From a virus, in IMG/VR virus record IMGVR_UViG_3300028422_001986, positions 1 through 43,859 of that record: a DNA stretch of 43,859 bases. One strand, given 5' to 3'. Position 1 is the first letter of the stretch; each line of letters starts with the position of its first letter. The notes below the pieces were generated by a model. That model searched no databases and was not told where the DNA came from. It was given only the letters and a program-made list of their open reading frames with translations. Of this stretch, positions 7,245 through 15,223 are shown piece after piece. Both the position numbers and the translations under genes were made by a program.

Positions 7245-9680
7245 CTACATCCCCCTCCGCCCGAGCGACACCGCCCGGGCGATGTCCGCCGCGACCTGCG
7301 TGCGGGACTGCCGGAAGCTCTCGGCGTCGCGCGCCATGATGGTGACATTGATCCCGCTGACCGCGCCGTAGCTCTGCGCCTCGCGGCGCGAGAGCACGCG
7401 CTCGCCTCGTTGCAGGATCGCCGGAACCTCGTCGTGCCGAAGGCCGACAGCGCCGCCCGAATGCATCCGGGGCGCGGCGGCGAAGGCCATGGCCGGGACC
7501 ATGCGCGACGGTCCCGTAGAGCCGACCATGCCGCCCGCGTGCAGGATGTTGGCGAAGATCCCGCCCGCGCCGCCGAGCGCACCCGAGAGCGCGTTGGCGA
7601 TGGGGCCGAGGATGAACCGCCGCGCCGCGAGCTTCGCCAGATCAGCGATGAGCGAAGTCACCAGATCGCGGAAGTTCAGCTTGCCGGTCTTCACGAACTC
7701 CCCGACTGCGTCCTCCGCCGATTGGAACGCGCTGACAAGGCTCTGGCCGATATCTCCGCCGATCTCCCGGGCCCGGCTGGCGTAGTCCGAGAGCGCCGCC
7801 GTCACGGCCTGCCAGCCGGTCAGGGCACGCTCGGCCCCTTCGCCAGCGGCGGTTCCGGCGTCGCGGGCCGCGCCCCCGGCACCATTGGCTGCGGCAGTGG
7901 TGTCGTCGAGCCCGGCCGCGAGTGCATCGGCGGAGGTCGCTGCATCCATCAGCGCGGCCTCAGACTCCGTGCCGGAGCCAGTCACGGCATCCTTCAGCGC
8001 CTGCCAGGCGGCAAGCGGCCGGGTCGCGGCATCGGTCAGCATGCCAGCGGCCTCGCGATAGGCATCGGCCCGGGCGCGCGCGTCATCCGCCATCGCGCCG
8101 AGCCCGAGATCGGGCGGCGCGATGTAGGTCCGGGAGAGCGCCGCCGAAAACGCATCGGCCGCTGCCGTTCCGGCCGCCGTCGCTGCACCCTCGAACGGGT
8201 TGTCGATCCGGCTCAGGTCCACCGCGTCGAGCGTGCCGATCCGCACGCCGCCTTCGCCGGTCGCCCATTCGGGCAGCAGGGCCAGCGCGGCGTTCAGGGT
8301 CTCGATGAAGCTGTTGATGCGGGTGACCACGCCGTTCAGCATGGCCTCCACCCCGCCGATCAGACCGTTCGCGGCCTGGTAAGCGAAGTCACCGATGGCC
8401 CCTGGCAGGCTGCCCCAGATCGCCACCGCGCCGTCATAGGCTCCTTGGAAGATCGCGACAGTGCGGTCCCCAAAACCCACGACGCCCGCGACGGTGCCGT
8501 CGAGCGCAGAGAGCGCGGCGGCCTTCAGCCCCTCCCATCCGGCAGCCATGCGGGCCAGCGCGGCGTCGAGCGCGAGCCCGACCCGCGACCAGACCTCGGA
8601 GGCCAGATCGGAGAGCAACCGGAAGGCCTCGCCGACCCCGCCCACGCGGGCGACGAATTGGGACAGCTGATAGATCAGCTCGCCGACGCCGACGATCAGG
8701 GCACCGATGCCGGTGCGGATCAATGCCCCGCGCAGGACGACGAGAGCGGTTGCGAATCCACGCACCGACAGTGCGGCGGCGGCCAGCCCGGCGACCCAGC
8801 GGCCCGCGAGGAAGGTCGCGAAGGTCACGGCATAGGTGGTCAGGCGGCCGATATTGTCGAAGAGACCGCGAATGGCGATGCCGAGCGGCCCGGTGCGGCT
8901 GGCAATGGCAGCCATCGCGTTGGCAACCGCCTCGAGCGCCGGGGCCGCAGCGACGGCCAGCTGGTTCGAGAGCCCGCGCCAGATCAGACCGAGCCGGGAG
9001 ATCGCGTCGTTCGTCCGCTCGATCTGGTCGGCGTCCTGTTCGGAGACCACCACCCCGAAGGCAAGGACGTCCTCGGTCGCCTGGCGCAGTGTCGCCGTGT
9101 CGATGCGCGACATGGCAATGGAGCCTTCCTCGCCAAAAAGCTGACCCGCGACGGCCGCGCGCTCGGCGGCGGGCACGAAGTTCTCGATGGCGGCGTTGAT
9201 CGCGCCGACGCGCTGGTCCAGCGGCAGGGCGATAAGCTCATTTGCCGAAAGCCCGAGCCGGTCCAGCGCGTCGGCGGCAGGACCGCTCCCTGCGGCCGCC
9301 TGGCTGAGACGACGCGTCAGATCCTTGGTGGCCTGCTCGATGCCGGACATGGAGACACCCGCCAGTTCGCCCGCACGCTCCAGCGTCTGGATCGAGGCGA
9401 CAGTGGTGCCGAGCGACTGCGCGAGCTTGGCCTGCGCGTCGACGGTCTGCAGGCCGGAGCGGATCATCGCCACGCCAGCGGCGGCGGCAGCTGCCACGGC
9501 GGCTGCGGCCGCTACGCGCACGCGCCGCGAGAAGGCCGCAAGCCGGGTGTTCGCGGCCTCCATCTCGCGGCTCAGCCGACCGAAACCGCGCGACCCGGCT
9601 TCACCGACGCCTTCCAGCTCGGCGCGCACCTGCCGACCACCGACCGCCGCAAGGCGGACGCTGACGCGTTTTTCAGCCAT
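7245..9680 (-). CDS. Phage tail tape measure protein (GTA g11-like)
   Basis: An 811-residue tape measure protein that fixes tail length and is threaded through the tail tube. It has a basic N-terminus with a coiled-coil-like segment (LEGVGEAGSRGFGRLSREME), an alanine-rich hydrophobic stretch (about 55-75), long alanine-rich helical regions, hydrophobic segments near 290-350, and a C-terminal glycine/histidine-rich end (GAVGLRHDEVPAILQRGE) typical of GTA/lambda-type tape measures. Its ATG overlaps the end of the frameshifted tail-assembly chaperone frame (stop 9673-9675), the arrangement expected for the gene directly after a G/GT pair. Confidence 0.93.
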   Translation of the reverse strand: MAEKRVSVRLAAVGGRQVRAELEGVGEAGSRGFGRLSREMEAANTRLAAFSRRVRVAAAAAVAAAAAAGVAMIRSGLQTVDAQAKLAQSLGTTVASIQTLERAGELAGVSMSGIEQATKDLTRRLSQAAAGSGPAADALDRLGLSANELIALPLDQRVGAINAAIENFVPAAERAAVAGQLFGEEGSIAMSRIDTATLRQATEDVLAFGVVVSEQDADQIERTNDAISRLGLIWRGLSNQLAVAAAPALEAVANAMAAIASRTGPLGIAIRGLFDNIGRLTTYAVTFATFLAGRWVAGLAAAALSVRGFATALVVLRGALIRTGIGALIVGVGELIYQLSQFVARVGGVGEAFRLLSDLASEVWSRVGLALDAALARMAAGWEGLKAAALSALDGTVAGVVGFGDRTVAIFQGAYDGAVAIWGSLPGAIGDFAYQAANGLIGGVEAMLNGVVTRINSFIETLNAALALLPEWATGEGGVRIGTLDAVDLSRIDNPFEGAATAAGTAAADAFSAALSRTYIAPPDLGLGAMADDARARADAYREAAGMLTDAATRPLAAWQALKDAVTGSGTESEAALMDAATSADALAAGLDDTTAAANGAGGAARDAGTAAGEGAERALTGWQAVTAALSDYASRAREIGGDIGQSLVSAFQSAEDAVGEFVKTGKLNFRDLVTSLIADLAKLAARRFILGPIANALSGALGGAGGIFANILHAGGMVGSTGPSRMVPAMAFAAAPRMHSGGAVGLRHDEVPAILQRGERVLSRREAQSYGAVSGINVTIMARDAESFRQSRTQVAADIARAVSLGRRGM

Positions 9681-9993
9681 TGGGGCGTTCCATCTGTTCG
9701 TTGAGCTTGGCGACCATCACCGCTTCGATGACGGGCAGCAGTTCGGCGGCGGCAGCGGGCGGCACATCGAGGGCGTCACCGAGCGCCAGCGCCGCCGACA
9801 TGTCCCAGCCGATCACCGCGCCGGGCAGAACCCGGAGTTGGCCGCCGAGGCGGCCGACCAGGTCCCAGACCTGCCAACCCTCATGGGTCAGCGGTCGGTT
9901 CAGCCGCTCCGGGCAGTCTTCGCACGCCGTTTGGCAGGCGTCGCAGTACTGCTCGCCCCCGCCGAAGGACCACTCGGCGAGAGCGCGGAGGCG
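9673..9993 (-). CDS. Tail assembly chaperone -1 frame extension (T-like)
   Basis: An open frame of 106 codons, read in -1 relative to the upstream chaperone gene, ending at a TGA that overlaps the tape measure ATG. It reads RALAEWSFGGGEQYCDACQT, then a cysteine cluster (CDACQTACEDC), GWQVWDLVGRLGGQL and EAVMVAKLNEQMERP. Between its entry point and residue 60 there is no ATG, GTG or TTG, so it cannot be started on its own without losing the cysteine and tryptophan part. It joins the upstream frame at an A AAA AAC heptamer. The fused product would be about 221 residues: 115 from the upstream frame plus 106. By analogy with lambda gpGT, the T part would recruit the tape measure/tube; that is inference. 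Confidence 0.72.
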   Translation of the reverse strand, partial: RLRALAEWSFGGGEQYCDACQTACEDCPERLNRPLTHEGWQVWDLVGRLGGQLRVLPGAVIGWDMSAALALGDALDVPPAAAAELLPVIEAVMVAKLNEQMERPNG

Positions 9994-10337
9994 TTTTTTT
10001 CCTGTTCCAGCAGCAGGCCCTTCGAGACGTAGGTCAGCTGGAAAGCCTCGAAGATCGGCCAGATATCGAGCAGTGCGTCGATGGCCTCGGGGCTGGGATC
10101 GATCGGCTTGCCGTCCGCATCGCCGATGCCCTCCCAGGCGAGCACCGCGCGGCGTGCCAGCGCCTTGGCGAAAGCCACGGCGCGCTCCTCGTCCGATACC
10201 TCCTCGGGCACCGCCTCGACGGCCGGGTCGCTGCGCGTCGCCACCATCAGCGCGGTGGTCAGCGGGCGCAGCTGCACCCGCACGCCGGGGGCGAGGTCAT
10301 GCCAGCGGGGCGCGTTCGTCAGGTCGAGCGTCAGCAT
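9900..10337 (-). CDS. Tail assembly chaperone, short form (lambda G / GTA g10 position)
   Basis: A 145-residue protein starting MLTLDLTNAPRWHDLAPGVR. It lies between tail tube and tape measure genes, where lambda G and RcGTA g10 are found, and helps hold the tape measure before tube polymerisation. Residues 1-110 look like a normal folded protein; after the A7 run (9994-10000) the zero-frame tail becomes a low-complexity, basic S/A/T/K/R sequence. This contrast suggests that the conserved continuation is the -1 frame. Start chosen at 10337, where ATG overlaps the tail tube stop (TGATG); the upstream frame extension (to 10376) is inside the tube gene. Confidence 0.82.
   Translation of the reverse strand: MLTLDLTNAPRWHDLAPGVRVQLRPLTTALMVATRSDPAVEAVPEEVSDEERAVAFAKALARRAVLAWEGIGDADGKPIDPSPEAIDALLDIWPIFEAFQLTYVSKGLLLEQEKNASALSPSGPSAGASSTATPAKRRAKTARSG
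9993..9999 (-). promoter_or_regulatory. Programmed -1 frameshift site, A AAA AAC
   Basis: Seven A residues then C on the minus strand. In the frame of the chaperone gene the codons are GAA AAA AAC, giving the X XXY YYZ heptamer A AAA AAC. Thirteen bases downstream is a potential hairpin with arms CGCCGA and TCGGCG (8-base loop), further enclosed by CTCGCC...GGCGAG. The -1 frame then stays open to the tape measure start. Heptamer, downstream stem and gene position agree with G/GT-type frameshifting. Confidence 0.7.
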
Positions 10338-11275
10338 CAATAGGTCTCCACGTCGTTCACGAGGGTTGCGGTGCACATCCGGCCGACGGTGCTGTCGCGG
10401 GCGGCCTGCCAGTCGAAGGTGGCCTGCACGCCCTGCGGCCCGGAAATCTCGATCCGGGGGCGCGGCAGGAAGACGGCGTGCACGGTGAAGGTGAAGCTCT
10501 CGCCCGAGGGCAGGACGTAGGCAAACTCGAGCTCGCAGGGATCGCCATTGATCGCCTGCGTCACCAGTGTGCTGTCGGCGAAACGGACCTCGATCGAGCC
10601 CGTCAGCGCCGCGATGGACGGGTCCGCGCCGTCGATGCGGCCGTCCGAACGGATGGTCTCGATCCGGTCGAGGTTGTTGGCATAGGCGATGTCGGCGGAG
10701 ACCACATTGCCGAGGGCCGAGCCGTTCCGCGTGATCGACCCGTTGAAATGGCCGAACCGCTTCAGCTCCAGCGCAGCCGGAGTTCCGGCGCTAGTCGTCG
10801 TTCCCACCGTCTCGCCCTGTGCCACCAGCCGCGCGGTGGCCGTAAGCAGCCCCGAGCGCTGCATCTGCCAGGTGATCTGGTCGAGCACGCAGCCCGAATA
10901 CATGGCGTAGCGCGGCACCTCGGGCATGCCGGTCTCGATGGAAAGGCTCGGCAGAGTCCAGGCACCTGACTGGAACTCATGTGTCCAGGGACCGGTACCG
11001 GTGGTGGTCGGCGCGCCGAAGGCCGCCTTCAGCCAGAAGCCAAAGGCCTCCGCGTCGAGCGGCACGACGACATCGCCATCGGCCGTCACCGCGTCCTTGA
11101 TCGGTGCCAGCGGATCGCGGCCGTAGCCGAGAAGCTCGGAGTTCAACAGCGGCTGCTCCGCGCCGAGCGTGGTGCTGGCGAAGGGCATCTTCGTGAAGCC
11201 GCCAGCGGGCGGCGTGCCATACGTGGTCTCGAACGCAAGCGCCATCTGCGCCCGCGCCCCCTGGGCTCGTGCCAT
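10337..11275 (-). CDS. Phage tail tube protein
   Basis: A 312-residue major tail tube subunit, beta-rich throughout, with the signatures ARAQMALAFETTYGTPPAGG near the N-terminus, PLLNSELLGYGRDP, and a C-terminal domain of paired beta strands (FTFTVHAVFLPRPRIEISG). It polymerises around the tape measure protein to form the tail tube. Start at 11275 has an AGGAGA site 6-7 nt upstream. It follows the tail terminator and precedes the chaperone, as in both lambda (U-V-G) and GTA (g8-g9-g10). Confidence 0.88.
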   Translation of the reverse strand: MARAQGARAQMALAFETTYGTPPAGGFTKMPFASTTLGAEQPLLNSELLGYGRDPLAPIKDAVTADGDVVVPLDAEAFGFWLKAAFGAPTTTGTGPWTHEFQSGAWTLPSLSIETGMPEVPRYAMYSGCVLDQITWQMQRSGLLTATARLVAQGETVGTTTSAGTPAALELKRFGHFNGSITRNGSALGNVVSADIAYANNLDRIETIRSDGRIDGADPSIAALTGSIEVRFADSTLVTQAINGDPCELEFAYVLPSGESFTFTVHAVFLPRPRIEISGPQGVQATFDWQAARDSTVGRMCTATLVNDVETY

Positions 11276-11299
11276 GGTGTTCTCCTCGGGTTGTCGGGA

Positions 11300-11719
11300 T
11301 CAGCCGAGCGGGTCGGCCGTGGTGTAGTGCAGGACGACCGGGATCACGGCAGCCTTCAGGCTGGCCGCGCCCTCGACCGGCAGATCGACTGGCCTCGGCG
11401 CTTCCGCCTCGACCCAGTCGCAGAGCCCACCAAGCGTCCGGTCGGCGGCGAGCGCCGCGCCGATGCTGGCGGTCAGCATGTCGAAGGCGGTGTCACGGCC
11501 GGTGCCCTGCACGACAGCCTCGATCTCGGCGCGATGCTGGTAATGGTAGCGAAGGGGCGACAGCGTCACTTCCGGCTCTCCGGGCTCACCGTCGCGCAGG
11601 ATCAGCAGGCCCTCGACCGGCACGCGCTCGGGCAGCACCTCGCCACGCAGGGCGGTGGCGGGCAACGCCGAAAGCCGCGCGTGCAGCGCGGCGAGGATGG
11701 TTTCGCGTGGGGTGGGCAT
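11300..11719 (-). CDS. Tail terminator / tail completion protein (gpU-like position)
   Basis: A 139-residue protein starting MPTPRETILAALHARLSALP and ending in a beta-rich half (LSPLRYHYQHRAEIEAVVQG, KAAVIPVVLHYTTADPLG). Size, fold pattern and position just before the tube gene match gpU/g8-type tail terminators, which cap the tail tube. Homologues in this group are often labelled acyl-CoA transferase by error (established annotation habit; there is no such domain here). The start at 11719 is preferred to 11752 because the upstream codons enter the divergent PLD gene's leader. Its normal upstream neighbour is now separated by the PLD gene. Confidence 0.75.
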   Translation of the reverse strand: MPTPRETILAALHARLSALPATALRGEVLPERVPVEGLLILRDGEPGEPEVTLSPLRYHYQHRAEIEAVVQGTGRDTAFDMLTASIGAALAADRTLGGLCDWVEAEAPRPVDLPVEGAASLKAAVIPVVLHYTTADPLG

Positions 11720-11772
11720 ATCCGCGCTTTCGTCTAAGGTGTCGAAAAGCAAACCAAATCGACGAGATTACG

Positions 11773-13119
11773 ATGCAACTGATGATGGGCGGCATAAACG
11801 GGAACTATCTCACCAACATCACGCTGAACGCGGCCGCTGAGACGCAGGAGGTTCTGGCAGCGGTCGCGTACGCGACCGAAATGGATCTTCTATTCGACTG
11901 GTGTTGGAACAACGGCATTCCGCTCAAGTATTACGGTCGCCTCGACGAAGGCGTAGCGGTCAAACCTTCCATCTTGTCCTCGTTCCTCGCCCGCAAGTCG
12001 GCCCGTTTCCAATGCCGCCTCGTTCAGCATCACCATGCGAAGGTAATCTGGTGGCGCGAGTACGGCCTCTACATCGGCTCCGCGAACCTCTCTGCGAGTG
12101 CCTGGTACAAGAACGTCGAGGCCGGCTGCTTCTTTCCCGAGGCCGAGATCACAGATGAAATGGCAGAAGATATCCTTGAACTCTTCGCTGTACTTGATCG
12201 GAACTCGACACCGCTGACAGACGAGTTACTCGCTGTCATGCTGAAGCGCGCAAAGCAGCTAGCCAGCTCGGAGCCGCCTTCCGACGAGTTCTGGAAAAGC
12301 CCGAGTTTCAACAAGTGGTCCGGGCTCGTGCAGACCGGGAAGAAGAAGGCCAATGACCGCCGCCGCGAGGCATTCCTCGAGGAATGGCACTCTACTCTTC
12401 AGCAGCTTCGCGATATCGGGAACTTGGTGAGCAAGCCCGAGAACAGACCCTCCTGGATCGACGCCAATGCGCCTGCAGGCGCTCAGGGCGATCAGTTCCT
12501 CCATGCACACTACTACCAGCGCACCTTCGATGGGCGCAGAGCCCTCTACGCCGACCATTTCGAACAGAACAAGCGGAACCCTGATGCCGCGCTCGCAGAC
12601 GCCATCAATTGGTGGCGCAATCTGTCCAAGGCCCCGTCCGAAGAGGACGTCATGTTGAATTCCACCGCACCCATGCTGCGGGAGGCGCTCACTGCCGAGG
12701 CCATTGACGATATGGACTATGAGGCCTTCCGCGAGATCTGCATGGGCATACATTCCATCAAGGACTATGCGCGACGCGTCGCCAACAAGGCTGTAGGTCT
12801 TCGTGAGGACGGAACGACGTACACGATACCGGAAAAGGTCGACGCGCTCTCGATGCGGATTTGGGGCGACAAGTCCGCAGGCGGCAACGACGTGAAGCAA
12901 CTCTTGAAGTTCATCCTCTATGGTGGTCCGGAGGCACAGTTGCCCGAGCGCCTCTGGACCGCATTTCATGACCCGAAATGGAAAATCGAAGGTCTCGGGG
13001 TCAGTGCACTGGGCGAACTCGTGGGGTGGGCGCTACCGGATCGCTTCCCACCTCGGAACGGGCGAACGTCGAAATCTCTCAAGTCTCTGGGCTATGACGT
13101 TACGGTACACGTCGGGTAG
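11773..13119 (+). CDS. PLD-like nuclease-fold protein, probable cargo/defence gene
   Basis: Encodes 448 residues on the strand opposite to the late operon. A single phospholipase-D-type half-site is visible at residues 88-107: HAK, then GSANLS (HxK...GSxN). The acidic residue usually five after the Lys is Arg95 with Glu96 next to it, so the motif is non-canonical. The C-terminal half (about 240-448) is a separate alpha-rich region, ending ALGELVGWALPDRFPPRNGR, that I do not recognise by name. Single-HKD proteins of this kind dimerise and include BfiI-like restriction nucleases. It fills the space between gpU- and gpZ-position genes, and its TAG directly abuts the opposing stop (TAGCTA). Codon use is less GC-biased than its neighbours. 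The frame upstream of 11773 is a shadow. Function is inferred. Confidence 0.8.
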   Translation: MQLMMGGINGNYLTNITLNAAAETQEVLAAVAYATEMDLLFDWCWNNGIPLKYYGRLDEGVAVKPSILSSFLARKSARFQCRLVQHHHAKVIWWREYGLYIGSANLSASAWYKNVEAGCFFPEAEITDEMAEDILELFAVLDRNSTPLTDELLAVMLKRAKQLASSEPPSDEFWKSPSFNKWSGLVQTGKKKANDRRREAFLEEWHSTLQQLRDIGNLVSKPENRPSWIDANAPAGAQGDQFLHAHYYQRTFDGRRALYADHFEQNKRNPDAALADAINWWRNLSKAPSEEDVMLNSTAPMLREALTAEAIDDMDYEAFREICMGIHSIKDYARRVANKAVGLREDGTTYTIPEKVDALSMRIWGDKSAGGNDVKQLLKFILYGGPEAQLPERLWTAFHDPKWKIEGLGVSALGELVGWALPDRFPPRNGRTSKSLKSLGYDVTVHVG

Positions 13120-13767
13120 CTATCCGAATTTACCGTCCACCCAGTTCGCCACGATCAGCCCCGGCACGCTGTCCAGCGCCCGATCTGCATCCCGCGCAAG
13201 GTCGAGCCGTTTCGGCAGCTTCACCTGCGGCACCAGCAGGAAAATCGGCGCGGTGACCTTGCCGCGCCCGGTCTTTGATCGCGACACGACCGCTTGGCCT
13301 TTGGTGTTCAGCCGTCCTTCGGCCACCAGCAGGCTCGGGCCCGTCCGGCGATAGACGAAGCGCAGGCGCAACCCGCGACGCCGTTCCCATTCGCCTGGGG
13401 TGATCCGGCCGCCGCGCAGCGACTTGCCTGCGGCGGGTAGCGGGATCGCCAGCCAGAACCCGTTCTTCGAGCGGATCAGCGGCCCGGTGTCGTGGGCGCT
13501 GACGATCACCGGGGCCTGGGACCAGACCAGCGCGGCGGCGTCGAGGCTTTCGCCCGCCTTCGGAAACGTCTGGCTGCGGATCGTGTTGGCGAGCCGTGTG
13601 CCGAGCCCTGCGCCGGTGACCTGCAAGCGCCACGCGGCCTTGAGCCCGGTCTCGGCCTCGCGCATAGCTGTCGTCACCGCGCGTTCGCCCGCCACCACCT
13701 CAGCCTGCATCATCGCGACGATGTCGGGATCGATGTCGAGCTTCAGTTTTGTAACTCCTCCACTCAT
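13120..13767 (-). CDS. DUF6441 family protein (gpZ position, tail completion)
   Basis: A 215-residue protein with the family signatures GERAVTTAMREAETGLKAAW, GAGLGTRLANTIRSQTFPKA, GPLIRSKNGFWLAIPLPAAG and LDLARDADRALDSVPGLIVA. It occupies the lambda Z / HK97 gp10-like position between the head-tail connector and the tail terminator, so a role in tail completion/joining is likely. The IS110-family element is inserted exactly at its 5' end: only the first codon is touched, and the ATG at 13767 seems to be created by IS sequence in place of an original GTG. An internal GGAGGAG lies just after the start. The gene is cut off from late transcription and from coupling to its upstream partner. Confidence 0.85.
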   Translation of the reverse strand: MSGGVTKLKLDIDPDIVAMMQAEVVAGERAVTTAMREAETGLKAAWRLQVTGAGLGTRLANTIRSQTFPKAGESLDAAALVWSQAPVIVSAHDTGPLIRSKNGFWLAIPLPAAGKSLRGGRITPGEWERRRGLRLRFVYRRTGPSLLVAEGRLNTKGQAVVSRSKTGRGKVTAPIFLLVPQVKLPKRLDLARDADRALDSVPGLIVANWVDGKFG

Positions 13768-13799
13768 CGAACGTCGCCTTTGCTATGGTGGGGTTTCGA

Positions 13800-13960
13800 T
13801 AGCCGGGAGAGGGTCGCCGTTTTAGTTTCGAGGCATTGTCCTCGTGCGTGAGGTTGGCGCCCTCGACCGGCGTTCCGGGCTCGAACGGTATCCTGGGGCT
13901 GGCGCGCTTTTCCTGTCCCCGCTTGTACAAGGCTGAGCGTGGACGTCGGTTTCGAGGCTC
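13800..13960 (+). ncRNA. Candidate IS110 bridge RNA (ends approximate)
   Basis: The leader upstream of the recombinase is where IS621-type elements encode their bridge RNA. A stem CGAGG (13829-13833) / CCTCG (13860-13864) encloses a loop holding GCGTGAG (13846-13852), which is exactly complementary to the right target half CTCACGC (15223-15229), and TCCTC (13839-13843), identical to part of the left target half (13756-13760). A second, downstream loop holds ACGGTATC (13885-13892), identical to the right end of the element up to the core (15216-15223), as expected for a left donor guide. CGTTC at 13871-13875 complements GAACG just inside the left end (13769-13773). RNA ends and full fold are not determined. 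Confidence 0.68.
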
Positions 13961-13985
13961 CCCGGCCCATAGGGAGGAGGGAAGG

Positions 13986-15158
13986 ATGTTTGCCGGGATC
14001 GATGTTGCCTCCGAGCGCCATGTGCTGGCGCGGCTGGACGGTACGGGACAGCCGCTGGGCCGACCGATCGGAATTGACGAGGATGCGGGCGGCTACCGCA
14101 TGCTGCTCGAGGCGCTGGGACCGCCTCCGGCGCTTGTCGTGATGGAAGCGACGGGCCACTACTGGAAGAACCTCTATGCGACGCTTGTCGCCGAGGGCCA
14201 TGACGTGGTGCTCCTGAACCCGATCGTGGCGCGCCGGTTCCAGCAGGCCCAGCTGGAGCGCACCAAGACCGATGCCATCGACGCTGCGGCGCTCGCGCGC
14301 TTCGCCTTCGAGAAGCGTCCGGCCCCGAGCTACATTCCCGACGCCGCCGCCGAAGCGTTGCGGGAACTGGTGCGTCACCGCGACCGGCTGCAGCAGGATT
14401 TCGAGGATCGCGTCCTGCAGTTGCACCGCTTGGTTGATCTCGGGTTTCCGGAATTCACACGTTACGTCAAGGGCATGCATACGATGCTCGCGACCGCGCT
14501 GCTCTCGGAATGCCCGACTGCGGCGGCCTTCGCACGTACCCCACCCCGCCGTTTGGCCAAGCTGCGTTACGACGGCCGTCACAGGGTCGGCGAGGACCTT
14601 GCCGAACGGCTGGTCGAGGCGGCCAGACGGTCTGTCGGTCAGCATCACGGGCCGGTCTACGATTTGCAGGTCCGCCACATCTGCCAGGATCTCGACCTCT
14701 GGCGCCGCCGCCTGAAGGAACTCGACAGCGATATCGGCGGACTGCTCGACGCCCATGAGGTCGGCCGCTTGCTGACCAGCATCGACGGCATCGGCCCCAA
14801 TTCGGCCGCGCGCATCATCGCCATCGTCGGTGACCCGGCCCGATTCCGGTCTGCAGGGGCCTTCGCCGCCTATGTCGGTGTCGTGCCCGCCCTCCGGCAA
14901 TCGGGCAAGCGCACAGGAACCCGAGCGGCAACCGGGTTCGGCAATGCCAAGCTGCGACGCGCGCTCTGGATGACCGTGCTTGCCGCCGTCCGGCTGAACG
15001 ACTGGCTGCGCCCGTTCTACGAACGGTTGCGCGCCGCCGGAAAGCCGCCAAAGCTTGCCCTCATCGCGGCCATGCGCAAGCTGCTCCACGCAGTCTACAG
15101 CGTCGCCAAGAACCGCAAACCGTTCGTTCCCATCACGGAGCAGGCGCGAGCGGCGTAG
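13986..15158 (+). CDS. IS110-family recombinase (transposase)
   Basis: A 390-residue DEDD/serine recombinase of the IS110 group. The N-terminal RuvC-like DEDD domain starts FAGIDVASERHVLARLDG (Asp in GIDVA) and includes VVMEATGHYWKNLYATL, NPIVARRFQQAQLERTKTD and DAIDAAALARF. The C-terminal transposase_20 domain contains LLTSIDGIGPNSAARIIAIV, FAAYVGVVPALRQSGKRTG and NAKLRRALWM, with the catalytic serine expected in the SGKR segment. Start at 13986 follows GGGAGGAGGGAAGG. Length is normal for the family and the frame is intact, so the element may still be active. It is transcribed against the late operon. Confidence 0.95.
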   Translation: MFAGIDVASERHVLARLDGTGQPLGRPIGIDEDAGGYRMLLEALGPPPALVVMEATGHYWKNLYATLVAEGHDVVLLNPIVARRFQQAQLERTKTDAIDAAALARFAFEKRPAPSYIPDAAAEALRELVRHRDRLQQDFEDRVLQLHRLVDLGFPEFTRYVKGMHTMLATALLSECPTAAAFARTPPRRLAKLRYDGRHRVGEDLAERLVEAARRSVGQHHGPVYDLQVRHICQDLDLWRRRLKELDSDIGGLLDAHEVGRLLTSIDGIGPNSAARIIAIVGDPARFRSAGAFAAYVGVVPALRQSGKRTGTRAATGFGNAKLRRALWMTVLAAVRLNDWLRPFYERLRAAGKPPKLALIAAMRKLLHAVYSVAKNRKPFVPITEQARAA

Positions 15159-15223
15159 ACGCCAAATATCGAAGTCGATCGCGCCTGCGGCATCAGAAAA
15201 CACTTGATCAACGTCACGGTATC

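Noticed and set aside
6810-9704. Plus-strand open frame of 964 codons opposite the tape measure gene
   Set aside because: Antisense shadow of an alanine-rich gene; no start context or family.
11269-11772. N-terminal extension of the PLD-like gene by 168 codons
   Set aside because: Arg/Pro-rich shadow of the tail terminator gene; the PLD-like sequence starts at the ATG at 11773.
13766-15223. 3-bp ATC target duplication around the IS
   Set aside because: Possible, but the CTCA/CT-core reading restores a GTGA overlap and fits the donor and target guide matches better.
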